NCBI RefSeq assembly: GCF_932274485.2
Contig: NC_065887.2
Coordinates: 38,459,201-38,523,200, forward strand
Source of the DNA: Patella vulgata
Taxonomy: Eukaryota > Mollusca > Gastropoda > Patellidae
DNA: 64,000 nt
Reading direction: 5' to 3'
The notes below the pieces were generated by a model. That model did not search any database. It saw only the letters and a list, made by a program, of their open reading frames with translations, and was not told where the DNA came from. Position 1 is the stretch's first letter; each line of letters starts with the position of its first letter. Both the position numbers and the translations under genes were made by a program. Positions 11,925 through 24,000 of the stretch are shown one piece after another.

Positions 11925-12330
11925 ATGCATAACAAAGATTTCAAAAAACGGAAGAGACGAAAGCAAAAGGAAAACACGAGTTATCCTTCTACATGTATGT
12001 TAAATGGCTGTAACATAACAGGCTGTAGCTTTTTGCTCAACATTCCGTTGATTCCAATCTTTATATCCACAATGGGGACGGCATCTGGCAATCTCCTCAT
12101 CATAATTTTGTAGGGGGTTGGCCATTTAGATTTTTTTGCTACGAGGATTTGATGTTGACTGTTGTGAAAATCTCACTTCCAACACAAGGATTGCTCTGTA
12201 GAAAGACACTTTACCTTCCCTATCCCTCCGCTGTAATATCATCGGTATTATCCAAAACTGCTATGAAATTGTCAATTTGATCCCTTTTCTCCAATTCTAG
12301 ATCAAAAAGCCAACCCAAAAAATGCAGGAA
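11925..12330. repeat. Anonymous block shared with 29700-30060
   Basis: Shared words include 'aagatttcaaaaaacg', 'ggctgtaacat', 'gctttttgctcaacattccg', 'acaatgggga' and 'aattttgtaggg'. The short open frames inside are not conserved between copies, so I call no gene. Confidence 0.6.
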
Positions 12331-12526
12331 GAGGGAAGAAAACAATTAAGGAAACAATTGCCAATTTATAACTCGCACTACATCATGAAATCAAGGGAAA
12401 TAATTACTAGTCTTAGTCCATATAACTGTCTGAAGTGACGAGTGATAACAGATACACGGGCGAATTTCTGCTCACTAATAATTCCTTCGAAGACCAAAAG
12501 TTATTATATGAGACTGTGAGAGTATA

Positions 12527-12716
12527 TCTGACCTTTCAGAAAAGTAATTGACTGTCACTAGATAAAAGAAAACGAGTAAAATAGAAATATTTCGTACATT
12601 CCCTTGTTTTTATTCAATCTATACTCAATAAAAACATGGTAATGCACGCACTTGTTCTATTTTTCTCGTTTTCTCTTATCTAGTGACAGTCAATTATATT
12701 TTTTGAATTGTCAGAT
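12527..12716. mobile_element. Foldback MITE-like hairpin, ~190 bp
   Basis: The left arm contains TAATTGACTGTCACTAGATA and AGAAAACGAG. The right arm contains the reverse complements CTCGTTTTCT and TATCTAGTGACAGTCAATTA. The arms extend imperfectly to ATCTGAC on the left and GTCAGAT on the right, with a spacer of roughly 80 bp. No coding sequence. It lies just outside the part of copy 1 that matches copy 2. Confidence 0.7.
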
Positions 12717-14070
12717 ATCCTCCCTCATCAATCCCAACTGTCAAGAGATCTTTCAAATATACACCAACATGTACACAGAACAATTATTAAAATCAAAATG
12801 ACGCACCATGTTCAAATAACCATAATGTTTATATCTCGAGCTTCATACGTAAGCCATACTGTGAAAATGATTTAGATTTTAAGCCGATATCACTTCGGTG
12901 GAAGCGGACGTTCAATAAAGCTACTTCACACATAAATGAATTTAACTATCTTATTTCAAGGTTGTTGTTAAAATGTTTCAAGACAAAGAATATTCAGAAA
13001 GGACCAATTTACAGTGGTGGCATTTCTAACTCCATTGATGCTATTGCTGAAGTGCTGTTTTCTGGGGGTTGCAGTTTATCCCAACACTAACGACGATAAC
13101 TCGGAATAAATAATTAATAAACGAATGTCCAGAACTAGCTAACGGTCAAAATGGTAAAATGTTAATATTTTGTCTTTAATATTGGATATCAGAAGCCAAT
13201 CCTTTCCCGGTAAGATTACAACATCAATGTTGGTTTAAATTGACAAATGATTTGTGTTTTTAATGTCGAAGACTTTGGATGATATTGAGTTAGAGACTTA
13301 GCTACTTTAAATAACATTTCACTGAAATTTCACAATTATACAAAAAATCATCAGCTGTATTTTATGAAAAACGATATATCCATACAAACGGCAGCACTTA
13401 AGATTCCACAATCAATTTACAAATGACATAATGGTTGATACAAGAAGTGAAGTTGAAGCAATGGTTTATTTGATCCCTGCCGGCTAAGGGGCCTTGTAGC
13501 ACAAAATAAAATCAGACAGCCATTCTGGAACAGTCCATAAAAATCGGCAGATGTAATTAGCATCGTTCCCAACAATATATCTATATTTTGGGTATCTCGC
13601 AGTAATGGCGTGTTCATAGGCATCTATCACCATATTGATGTCCCCTGGTGAACTAGCAGATCTGATCAGGTTGTTGATACCTGAAAAGCAAATATCTTTA
13701 TGAAAACAAAAGATGGTTGGTCAATCAGGTCAGACTGTCTTCAACTGTTTCGCTTGATGGAACAACCCCTTTTAGATCAATCCACGAATTTTTCAATTTG
13801 GGTTACAATATAATATGACTTTTTATTTTACGAGAACTTACATTCTTTGATAAACTCTTCACCATAATACTGTTGACAATCAGCATCTCCTTGTTGGAAT
13901 GTTCTATGATAGACATCATTTATTATCGTTGGGCTGATCATATTTGTTTTAAAATAACCTGGTTCTAATATGCTCACTTTAATACCCTAGTGGTATACCT
14001 CTCGTCTGAATAAAAAAACGGTGAAACCAGTCCTACATTATGAGAGAATTTGTGAGTCATCCTTTCAATT

Positions 14071-14292
14071 GACGGTGGGAGTGGTGGTCTTATGATCTAA
14101 TGCGTGCGTATTAAATCATAAGGTCTGTCATTGAGTTAAGTGGCGTGGTTTCAATCCCACCCGCGTACGCGCCTTGGGGGAGGATCGCCTGTTTCGTGGC
14201 TTTTCTTCGAAAGCGAATTATTAAAATAGAATTGAACCATATGTAGTCCCGAAATAACCTGGTTTGCGACAAGTGGAAGTTAAACTTCATCA

Positions 14293-14319
<27 letters not shown>
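14071..14319 (+). mobile_element. SINE-B copy (old, shared by both duplication copies)
   Basis: tRNA-like head with the word 'aaggtctgtcattgagt' and a box-B-like 'ggtttcaatccc', a body with 'tcgcctgtt' and 'aattgaaccatatg', and a (CT)n tail at 14292-14319. It lies in SDR-1 intron 2. The paralogous copy is at 33933-34108, so insertion predates the segmental duplication. Confidence 0.75.
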
Positions 14320-14324
<5 letters not shown>

Positions 14325-14882
14325 TGGTTCAGACTGTCAATCAAATGGCCTGTTTATATCTCAGTGTATATATCTTCAAGATATTTTTATTATAAGAATG
14401 GGGTGGGGGGGCATTGTTTGTTTATTTATTTATATATTTAATGGCTTGCATAGTTGTCAGATCTAGGATTCGGGGCTCGCAAAACTGATGATTGCTGTGG
14501 ATCAATTTGGCGTTCGATCAACCCCAATCAAAAATTGTATACTGAGGAAAAGCATTTTACCTTAAGCTATCGGAGAAAGCTTCAACTCCATATTTGGCGA
14601 TGCAGTAAGGAGTAAACGTCACGGATAAACGTCCAGCAGTGCTGGCGATATTTACTACCCTTCCTCTTTCCTTTCTCACCAGTGGTAAAAACGTTTTTGT
14701 GACGTCAATTACACCAAGTAGATTAACAGCCATTATATCTATGTAGTCTTTTCTGTTCAAACATTCTACAGGTCCAAAAGCCCCAAGTATACCAGCATTA
14801 TTTACAACAGCCCATAGACCTATCAATATATAAAACATTGTATACTGAAGATCTATACTGATACAAGGCATTATTTACAATA

Positions 14883-14973
14883 GAAATGAAATGAAATGGA
14901 GTTTAACGTCCTACTGTTTTGCTCCCAACTGGGCTAATAAAGACAGGCATACGCCATACAGTGTGCTACATCG
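14883..14973 (-). mobile_element. SINE-A 3' fragment
   Basis: Pentanucleotide tail (GAAAT)n followed by 'ggagtttaacgtccta', 'gctcccaactgggcta' and 'acagtgtgcta'. This is the 3' part of the SINE-A family, truncated at its 5' end, inside an SDR-1 intron. Confidence 0.75.
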
Positions 14974-15910
14974 AGCCCATAGACTTATAAATACATAAAA
15001 CATTGTATACTGTAGATCTATGCGGATACAAGGCATTATTTACAACAGCCCATAGACTTATAAATATATAAAACATTGTATACTGAAGATCTATACTGAT
15101 ACACGGCATTATTTACAACAGCTCATAGACCTATAAATATATACATATAAAATACTCTGTAGGCCCAATAACACACAATACAGGGTTTAATGTTCACAAA
15201 CTACTTCATTTCGGGACTAACGTATGGTTCAACTTTTATTTCAATATTTCTCTTACGCGTATATAAGGAGTTTTTAGGAGTGGGAGGACTCGTAGAAAAC
15301 TCATGAGATTTAACAGGCGGTCCTACTCGTTTACAAGTACAAGCTAGGAATCGAAACCTCGTCATTTAAATCAATGACTGATCATAAGACCTAAAGCGCA
15401 AGAGGTGTACAAAGGGTTAATTGTTACAATCCAAACAGAATTAAACCATATACAACCTAAAAGTACAAGACTCTGCGACCGACTTTGCTCGGCATCGCAA
15501 CATTTCAAGCGGTTAATGAAAATGTTAATTTTAATTTTAGCTCCTACATCCGCTTTCAGTCGTATCTATTTTTTTTACATCGCCTTAGTACAACATCACC
15601 TTTAAATATATATGTATATACTACACTGTACTGGGTAAGAAAAGCACCAACTTGTCCACCTATGGATACATACAATATAATTTAGGATTATTGCCATACT
15701 TTGTTATAATGTTGTATGAATATGGTAGCAGTCTGACCTAAAAAGCTACATCTTGTGTTTTCAATTAATAACAGAGTGTTATGTAGACGTATCTGTGACG
15801 TATTTTTGAACCATAAAATATATCTGTCAATTCTTGTGGACATATCCATATTTGGTTAATTCCTTGGTTTATTAAGCATAGTTGAAGTACTTATACTTGT
15901 ATACTGTAGC

Positions 15911-16393
15911 ACCATGAGTCCTCTGTCTGACGTGGAGAGGGGCGTACATGTCGGAAAACCGGTCGCCACATCCTACGTTCGACCCATGCATCTTTTCTTA
16001 CTACATATTTCTGTAGCCTTGTGATCGTCTAGAATTTGTCTCTAGCTGTCAATGATACCGATCTCACACACGAATTCGTAGATTAACTCATAGATTTCGT
16101 GTTTGCTTACTTTTGGAAAAAGTAAGTTCGGAACACTGAGAGCCGTGTTAAGGGAACTCAGTTTATCCGTGAGAGGTTTCCTTTCGGCTGAGAGGCGAGC
16201 ACAGTCTACTAGAATATGAGCAGGAGACACGTCCTAGCCACAGCTGCACCTTATAGGCTTAAATGTGCGATATCTGAGTGTTTCTTTCACCTTCAGCTTT
16301 GTTATTAACCGGCAGATTTTCCTGCTGGGATGATTTACTGATAACTTAGCCTTTAAGGACTCATCGGATCTGAATCTAAAGGTTTGCTTCTAC

Positions 16394-16460
<67 letters not shown>

Positions 16461-16590
16461 CTGAATACAGGTATACAAGCATAGCACAAATTACAATACT
16501 AACTAAAACCATTTCTCTACCCTAGCCAGCCTCGCGGCTGACTAGGAACTCAGGTGGAACCTCTCTGAAATCTAATAGAAGTCTGACCTA
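15911..16590 (-). mobile_element. LINE 3' fragment with ORF2 C-terminus
   Basis: On the minus strand, about 16260-16042 reads a Cys-x-Cys step, a stop, then SPAHILVDCARLSAERKPL and a short tail. The C-x-C...H...C pattern is the CCHC-like motif found at the C-terminus of many LINE ORF2 proteins. The 3' untranslated part runs to about 15911. An (AT)n microsatellite interrupts it near 16396. The corresponding place in copy 2 (near 35375) has no insertion, so this arrived after duplication or was removed from copy 2. The clade cannot be fixed from this piece. Confidence 0.6.
16396..16460. repeat. (AT)n microsatellite
   Basis: About 65 bp of uninterrupted TA dinucleotides within the LINE fragment. 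Confidence 0.95.
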
Positions 16591-18327
16591 AAACTTTACT
16601 ATGATTTATTTTATAAGACTCCTGGACATCACGCACAGAAAGCCTGTCCATGGCCCTGAACCTGTGCAATTAACGTGTAATTCTGGTGGTAACTTATTGA
16701 CACGTTTTGGCTAAATAGCTCTTTTTTATATAACAATATGTCAATTACAGACTAAGTTGATTTAGTACAATTCTACATATGTGGGAATCTACCAACTTGC
16801 CAAAGATATTAATTAATGAAATATACTGCCATCATTAATTTCAAGAGCAAAAATTCTAGCAATATTATTACAATACTGCTCTATATAAAAACATATTTAA
16901 GAAGAACAGTGTTTCTGAGTTGTGTTGGAGTGAAATTGGCGCTATCTTAAAAGTCTGTTCCAGCGTCAAATAACTGCCATTCATACCTAGACGTTTACAA
17001 ATTGGCGTATATGTAAAAGAACCCTTGAGTAGACGGAACCGTCGGAAACGCCACAGTCCACTCTAGTTCTGCTACAATTTGGATAGCTTCGAGAGTGTGA
17101 TGCCTTTTTTCATGAGAAGAGCAGCTTGGAATCGCCAACGTTTTAAAGTCATATTTCAATAGTTGGTGCATCTATGTGTGCATTGTTTTTAAAATAAACT
17201 GTTGTTCAGATATTATGAATTAGATTTACCTTTATTGGGAGGTAAAATTGACTTCACTTTGGTGAGTGCAGTCTTGATATCATCTTCGGACGTAACATTT
17301 AATTGAAGTGTCTGAAGACGTTCGGATGAAGTCTTCTTCAATTCGCAGCATCTTGTTTCAGACAGGCAGCAATAACATGAAATCCTAAACCATCTAATAT
17401 TTTTGCTAAAAGATGTCCAAATCCTGAATCACATCCGGTTAATAAGACGTACTTTTCACCATAATTGCCCACCTTTAACCTCTCTAAGAACCATTTTAAA
17501 GTCCAATAACCAATTAATATGGTGATGACATAGAGCCACATTGTGAAAAAGCTGAAACAAAAGAAAATATGAAAGGTGCATAAATGATACAGGACGTGGT
17601 AGTATGTACCAACATTATTCTGTGAGGGAGGGGGTGTCTCCCTGCAACCTAAAGCTTCATAATTACCCCAACAATAACTAAACAAAACCATGCCATATCA
17701 AGCTTTTGCCACCTGATTGTATGTATTATATGGCATTTGATCAATGACACACCAGTTTGAAATCATGTGATCACCCAAAATGGCTGTCTTCAAGCCAATG
17801 TGGTGAAATTTCCAAGAAACAGATATTCTGAAAAGGCAAAACATCTTCGCACCAATACCGTTATTAATGATAAAGAGACACTAAACGGCTAAACGGTATT
17901 TCCCTAGCCTAGATATAGTAACTATCAACTAACTCAAACATGCGCTGTCCTTGGACTTTTGGTCATCCATGATTTTAGTACACGTGATAGCAATTTCACA
18001 GTAGTTTGTCAAATGCATTCAAATCTATTTTTGATGGCGTAGACACTCTGGCACAAGCAAACGAAAGCATCACAGTGACCTTTGTCCACTTCACCTTATC
18101 AGTCTACGAATACGCCAACCAGTTACTAGTTTGTGTCCAGAGACAATTGACCTGATGAGCTGTGTCCTAACATTTGCACAATGTACAGTTTGTATCCCAT
18201 CAGTCGGTTCTATAATCCCCAGTTTGTATCCACATGGTCTTCAGTCTGTGGTCTCAGTACAAACCAACCTGGTTTATCTTTATGGACTAAAAAATGTCAA
18301 ACACAAAGTAGTACACTATCTATATAG

Positions 18328-18532
18328 GGTAACGCACAAATTGACGTATCTCGGCCATATAATACGAAACGAAATTTAGGTAAGCAGCTGAATCAAAACT
18401 GTAATTGGCCTAGGCAAAACAATAAATGACTGGAGATTCTCAATTTTTATAAAGATTCCAATTGTTTCCCCCCTGCTTACCTAAATTTCGTTTTGTCAGA
18501 TATGGCCGAGTTACGTAAATGTTTGCGTTACC
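18328..18532. mobile_element. 205-bp MITE with ~60-bp inverted repeats, copy in duplication copy 1
   Basis: Starts GGTAACGCACAAATTGACGT and ends with its imperfect reverse complement, TTTGCGTTACC. The arms meet at AGGTAAGCAG / CTGCTTACCT around an 85-bp spacer. Two further copies occur at 37668-37872 and 38420-38625. There is no coding region. Confidence 0.8.
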
Positions 18533-18716
18533 ATATTTAATGTTCTGCAGAAGGGGGCGTATTATGTCATATTGACTCGAGCGAGGTGCAAGGTCTTATT
18601 ATCTCACTAAAATGTTCCTTTGCATTGTACATGAGCTCACGGGGACTGACACGTGACCGTTTAGCAGTAACAAGTTGCCCAGTAATATTTATTGGGAACT
18701 GAAATTTTTTCGACAG

Positions 18717-18993
18717 AGAGAGAGAGAAATGGGGTTTAACGTCCACTCGACACAAACTAGGTCATTTCGGGACTAACATATGGTTTAATTTTTTATTTAC
18801 ATAATTCGCTTGCACGTAGGGGTCTTTAGCAGTGGGAGGAAACCGGAGGACCCAGAGAAAACCCACGAGGTTGGACATGCGACCCTACTCCTTGCCACGT
18901 TCAACCGGGGATTCGAAACCACGCCAGTCGACTCAATGACAGACTTTATGATACAGCGCGCGCACGCTTAACAATTCAGCCATCAAACCCCCC
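18717..18993 (-). mobile_element. SINE-B, full length, with 12-bp target duplication
   Basis: On the minus strand: a C-rich start, tRNA-like head with box A near GGCTGAATTGTTAAGC and box B GGTTTCGAATCC, a body with CTCCGGTTTCCTCCCACTGC, the 3' end GACGTTAAACCCCATTTC, then (CT)n. The flanks carry the direct repeat ATTTTTTCGACA at 18705-18716 and 18994-19005, the mark of target-primed insertion. A truncated paralogue lies at 38070-38117. Confidence 0.88.
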
Positions 18994-19672
18994 ATTTTTT
19001 CGACAAGGAATCAATAGGCCGGTTCCTGAACGTACAGGGCCAGTGTAACGAGAACTTACGTTCAAAGCTGAACTAGTGTGGCCGTTGCTATGTGTCTATG
19101 AATGACCTTGCCCATTATAATATCATCTATTTTATGTAAACAAATTTTGAAATTGTATTATAAAGTGTTACTGGTGACTGACAGTTACTATAGGTATGTT
19201 ACACGATTATAATATGCAGACACATTCTCCAATACAATCCCTGCAATGGCCGGGAAAGTTCATAATCAATGAATATGGTCATTACATACAGCAACGTTTT
19301 GAGTAAGCTAAAAAAAAGAAAATATGAAATAAAATTAGTTTGACCGTTGACTGGGTAGGGCATACTCGGTTTCCTTCCACTTCTAAAGACCCATGTGGTT
19401 GAAATAAAATATACAGAAATGACCTCATAGAACAGTATAGCCGCATTAATTAGGACGTTAAACCCTATTTAATTTATATATCGATATATCGTTGAATTCG
19501 GTAAATGCAACTATCAACGTTAGCGCCTTGACAGTATCGTGCATGGTGTGAACATTTATACAGTAATATTATCCTAATATATAACAGTTACGTTATCTGT
19601 CATGGGCTACTTATCACCCGTCGAAACATACCTGGGCTTTCTTTACGCCACAAATGACGCCAAGCAGAATCA

Positions 19673-19963
19673 ATGAAATGAAATGAAATGGGGTCCTACT
19701 ATTCTGCTCCTATACTGGGCTAAAGAAGACGGGAATACACCATACAGTGTGCTATGAGGGAAATTTTGCCCGGACAGCGACCTTGGTTTGTCGTCCCATC
19801 CGAACGACTAGACAGATGTCCTTGTCAGGCCCTCTATCCTGCATCACTGACAAGGTGGGGCGGGGGGACCACGCCGAAAAATCTGGATGAACTTTCTCTG
19901 CCAATGCAGGGATCGAACACCCGACCTCCAGGCTAGCGAGCCAGCGTCTTAGCCACCGTGACG
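19673..19963 (-). mobile_element. SINE-A, nearly full length
   Basis: On the minus strand: tRNA-like head (box A GGTGGCTAAGACG, box B GTGTTCGATCCC), body with 'ggtccccccgccc' and 'gtcgttcggatgg', then 'catagcacactgtatgg' and the (ATTTC)n tail. Paralogue at 39503-39799, so it is older than the duplication. Confidence 0.85.
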
Positions 19964-20114
19964 CCAGGGCCGTAACTAGCTCAGAGCAACGAGGGTGGCG
20001 GGAAGTGTTCTAGGGGGTGCTGTAATATTGACGGACAATGTGACGCCCCAATGTGCTGTATTTAATGTGATTCAGCGCACACTAAGAAATATAGTGTATT
20101 TGTATATAACTAGA

Positions 20115-20390
20115 GAGAGCGAGAGAAATGGGGTTTAACGTCCACTCGACACAAACTAGGTCATTTCGGGACTAACATATGGTTTAATTTTATTTCAATA
20201 ATTCGCTTGCGCGTAGGGGTCTTTAGCAGTGGGAGGAAACCGGAGGACCCGGAGAAAACCCACGAGGTTGGACAGGCGACCCTACCTCTTGTCACGTACA
20301 ACCGGGGAATCGAAACCACGCCAGTTGACTCAATGACAGACTTGATGATACAGCACGCACGTGCTAACCATTCGGCCATCCAACCCCCCC
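20115..20390 (-). mobile_element. SINE-B, post-duplication insertion
   Basis: Full-length SINE-B with box A TGGCCGAATGGTTAGC and box B GGTTTCGATTCC, flanked by the direct repeat TTGTATATAACTAGA at both ends (20100-20114 and 20391-20405). Copy 2 at about 39945-39970 reads through 'gtgtatttgtaactagagcatg' without the element, so it inserted after the duplication. Confidence 0.88.
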
Positions 20391-20487
20391 TTGTATATAA
20401 CTAGAACATGGCGGTAAATACTATGCAGCGGACAACCTTGACATTGTTATAAAAGTACATGGGGTAAGACCTATTAACAGGCACAGA

Positions 20488-21036
20488 CATGGGCGTCACA
20501 CATTGGGGGGGGGGGGGTCCGGGGGGTCCGCCCCCGACCCCCAATTGTTTTTCGGGGGGGGGGAGTCTGAATATACTTGGACCCCCACAAAAATTTACAT
20601 AGTAGACCCAAACGCCTATTTATTTACAACAATTATTAGGATTTGTTAAGATTCTATCTGTATAAAACCTGTACATATCCCAATATGGTTTATACTACTA
20701 AAATAAAACACAGAGATAATCATCCTGGAAACATGTGTGAAGTGAAAAGTACCTGTGTTCCATAAAATTGTGTCTAGTTAGCCTGTCAGTAATATTTTGT
20801 TAATTTTTTTCTGCCACTTATCAGAGTGAATCGCATGTAGTTACCCAAAAACATAACCGCCTAAACCAAATATTTATCGCCCGCTCAGCCAGCAACGTAA
20901 CCATAATGCTTGTGCACGCGATGTCTTGGTAGACAGCATGGCCACATGGTGTTTGTTTATATTTTTTAGGGGTTTTAAGAAATGGGTTAGGGTTGCGCCC
21001 CCCCCCCCCAATATATATTTCACGGCTACGCCTCTG
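20488..21036. mobile_element. hAT-type non-autonomous element, 549 bp, 8-bp target duplication
   Basis: Starts CATGGGCGTCAC and ends GGCTACGCCTCTG. The ends are imperfect inverted repeats of each other (CAxxGGCGT type), followed inward by G-rich and C-rich runs. The direct repeat GGCACAGA flanks both sides (20480-20487, 21037-21044). Copy 2 has the empty site 'aacaggcacagatgcacg' near 40034. An 8-bp target duplication and CA-G ends fit the hAT superfamily. No transposase is visible. Confidence 0.75.
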
Positions 21037-21310
21037 GGCACAGATACACGATTTTGGAAAGATTTGCGGTTGGAAATAAGTTTTGATGAAAACGTTGGGG
21101 TAAAAGGGTAGATTTTAAAGTCATTAACTGGGACATTCTTATTTAGTCTTCGTAAATCCCGTATCTTAGCGGAATATAGGGCGTTTGTTGTCGTTCATTT
21201 TAAGTTTTGGATTCACAACTGACACAGCTCAGTAAAGCACACACATATTAAATGGGTGGGATACAAACATATTAAAGGGAGTAGAAGTGGAGTAGGGTAA
21301 CACATATAAA

Positions 21311-22375
21311 AGGGAATCTTAATATATGCGTGACATTTAAATAATTATAGATTGAATTAATATACGTGTGACATATAAACAATTATAGATTGTATTAATA
21401 TACGCGTGACATATAAACACTTATAGATTGAATTAATATACGTGTGACATGTAAACAATTATAGATTGAATTAATATACGCGTGACATATATACAATTAT
21501 AGATTGAATTAATATACGTGTGACATATAAACAATTATAGATTGTATTAATATACGTGTGACATATAAACAATTATAGATTGTATTAATATACGCGTGAC
21601 ATATAAACAATTATAGATTGAATTAATATATGCGTGACATTTAAATAATTATAGATTGAATTAATATACGCGTGACATGTAAACAATTATAGACTGAATT
21701 AATATACGCGTGACATGTAAACAATTATAGATTGAATTAATATACACGTGACATATAAACAATTATAGATTGAATTAATATACGTGTGACATATAAACAA
21801 TTATAGATTGTATTAATATACGTGTGACATATAAACAATTATAGATTGTATTAATATACGCGTGACATATAAACAATTATAGATTGTATTAATATACGTG
21901 TGACATATAAACAATTATAAATTGTATTAATATACGCGTGACATATAAACAATTATAGATTGAATTAATATACGCGTGACATATAAACAATTAAAGATTG
22001 AATCAATATACGTGTGACATATAAACAATTATAGATTGAATTAATATACGCGTGACATATAAACAATTAAAGATTGAATCAATATACGTGTGACATATAA
22101 ACAATTATAGATTGAATTAATATACGCGTGACATATACATAATTATAGATTGAATTAATATACGCGTGACATATAAATAATTAAAGATTGAATTAATATA
22201 CGTGTGACATATAAACAATTATAGATTGATTAATATACGTGTGACATATAAATAATTATAGATTGAATTAATATATGCGTGACATATAAATAATTATAGA
22301 TTGAATTAATGTACGCGTGACATATACATAATTATAGATTGAATTAATGTACGCGTGACATATACATGTAAACAA
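21311..22375. repeat. 38-bp minisatellite, copy 2 array (~28 units)
   Basis: Same 38-bp unit as 9009-9431, in about 28 tandem copies over 1.06 kb. It is followed by the same flanking words in both copies ('aacaatagatttaaccaac' and 'gtgtatagtacgggagcg'). Confidence 0.92.
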
Positions 22376-22859
22376 TAGATTTAACCAACAAGAACTACGG
22401 ACGTGTATAGTACGGGAGCGTGTAAGGATCATGCAAAATTTTGTAACTCGAAATCCCGCGATCCTGTGATACTTTCTCGAAATTTTCTCAAGATCTCAAT
22501 TTAATTTTTTTGAGGTCCTCTGATAATTTTCCAGAGATTGCTCCATCCTGTGTTAAAGATGTCGAGAATTCTAGTTTACATTCTCGGGATATTGACATCC
22601 TGTGTAAAATTTCTGGAGATCTCGAGTTAATATTATCGAGATCTTGACAACATATAATGTCCCCATATCAACAGTTTTCCCGAAACGACATCATATTGTC
22701 TTCACGTTGTGAAGCAATCATGACCCCAATGCTCACACAAAATTTGAAAAAAGTCCCTTAAAATTAAAAGAAAAATGCTTTAGCCTTTGAAAAGAAAACT
22801 GTCAAATGGTGAACAAATAAACGGACAATCCGTAGGGTTCATTCATTTTCATTTACATT

Positions 22860-23760
22860 AAATTTGAAAAGAAATACTTCCGAAACTCTCTGGTGTTAAC
22901 AGGAAATTATTGAGAGACGGGTAGATGGAAAGATGGACACTGATAAAAATCGATAGAGATAATCCACTTTTTTCATACCAAAACTAAAAAGAAACTGTAT
23001 TCTCTATAGTTTGCAAGGAATTGTAAAATTGATGGACAGATAAACTTCAAAACCTATAGAAAATGGTTAAAATCGATCGGGTTCACAATCTTGTGGCCCC
23101 AATGCTTCACATTAAATTTAAAAAAAAAGCCTATCTTAACAATAGCTTTGAATTTGAAGCTCTGAATTGCAAACTTGCTTCTTAAATTTCAATTTAATGA
23201 CTGGGCGACGTTTTATTGATAACGTCATTTTTTGCATGGTTTTCAGACCATATTTTTAAAAAAGAATAAAGCTAGGAACTTAACCCGGCGATTTTAAATT
23301 ACAGCTTTCTTGATACAGCGGAAGTGAAACTGCATTGAGTTTCGCAGTCAAAAGCGTATACCTTTTGAGGGTCAGTATTTCTTTTGAGGGTCAGTTGCAT
23401 AATTATGTATGAGAGCATTGGAATAGCAATGAATCAAGACTGTAAATCATTGGACAAAGAAAATCGATAGACTTTATTGTCCCGTGGCCCAAATGCTTTG
23501 CGACTAATTTTGTTGGAAAATCTTGAAAAGTCTGGCCGTTCACAAGGGTCACGAGGAAATAGGAATAACACCATAACGGAAAGCCAGGGAACGCTTCAAA
23601 TCTATAACGTTCATTCTCTAGTGGCAACAGTGCCTAAAGAAATCTAGCTTCTATCGCGTTGATCAATAGGGTTCCCACTCTCCTGGCCTAAATGCTTCAC
23701 ACCAGATTTGAAAGATAGCGCGGAAATATGCCCACACAGCAGCTATATCTCAAAATAATA
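22860..23760. repeat. Degenerate tandem-repeat element, copy 2
   Basis: Paralogue of 9760-10620, with the same 'ctcatggcc/tgtggcccc ... atgcttcacac' units and ending near 'cccacacagcagctatatctc'. It lies downstream of the PAN-EGF gene. Confidence 0.45.
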
Positions 23761-24000
23761 ATCTAAAAAAACATGTAGAATGCACTAAACAGGCGTTAAC
23801 GACTGCCGTTTAATTTGAACTGTTCACATATTTCACCGAACATAATTGATAAGAAATTACAATATTTGTTTTACAAATTTACATACATTCATATTATATT
23901 AATATGTGCTTTTAGAATAATTTCTATTTATTTCAAGGTCTCAAAATATAGAGCCATACGCCCTTTAACATGATCTCATTCCACCCATTTCGATATCTAT

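Larger units (their letters stand above)
13484..17541 (-). pseudogene. SDR-1, short-chain dehydrogenase of the retinol/17-beta-HSD type, pseudogene
   Basis: Four exons by comparison with SDR-2: 17541-17230, 14819-14561 (259 bp), 14005-13842 (164 bp) and 13680-13484. Splice sites are conserved. The coding text keeps the N-terminal membrane helix after MWLYVITILIGYW, the cofactor loop TGCDSGFG, NNAG and the YCIAK catalytic motif with the upstream Ser. Exon 1 lacks four bases relative to both paralogues (the AGCT of the Ala-Ala-Glu region near 17345), which shifts the frame. In exon 3 the Gln codon of YHQG is TAG. Another TAG falls six codons before the usual end. Three independent lesions make this a dead copy, although transcription cannot be excluded. 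Family members are microsomal NAD(P)-dependent retinol or steroid dehydrogenases. Confidence 0.85.
9009..21300. repeat. Segmental duplication, copy 1
   Basis: Collinear with 21311-40340. The matching blocks are 9009-11450 with 21311-25700, about 11925-12330 with 29700-30060, and 12775-21290 with 32610-40340. Copy 1 has lost most of the PAN-EGF gene. It gained an inverted segment (11508-11805), a LINE fragment (about 15908-16877), a SINE (20115-20390) and a hAT-type element (20488-21036) that copy 2 lacks. Its SDR gene is broken. Confidence 0.85.
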
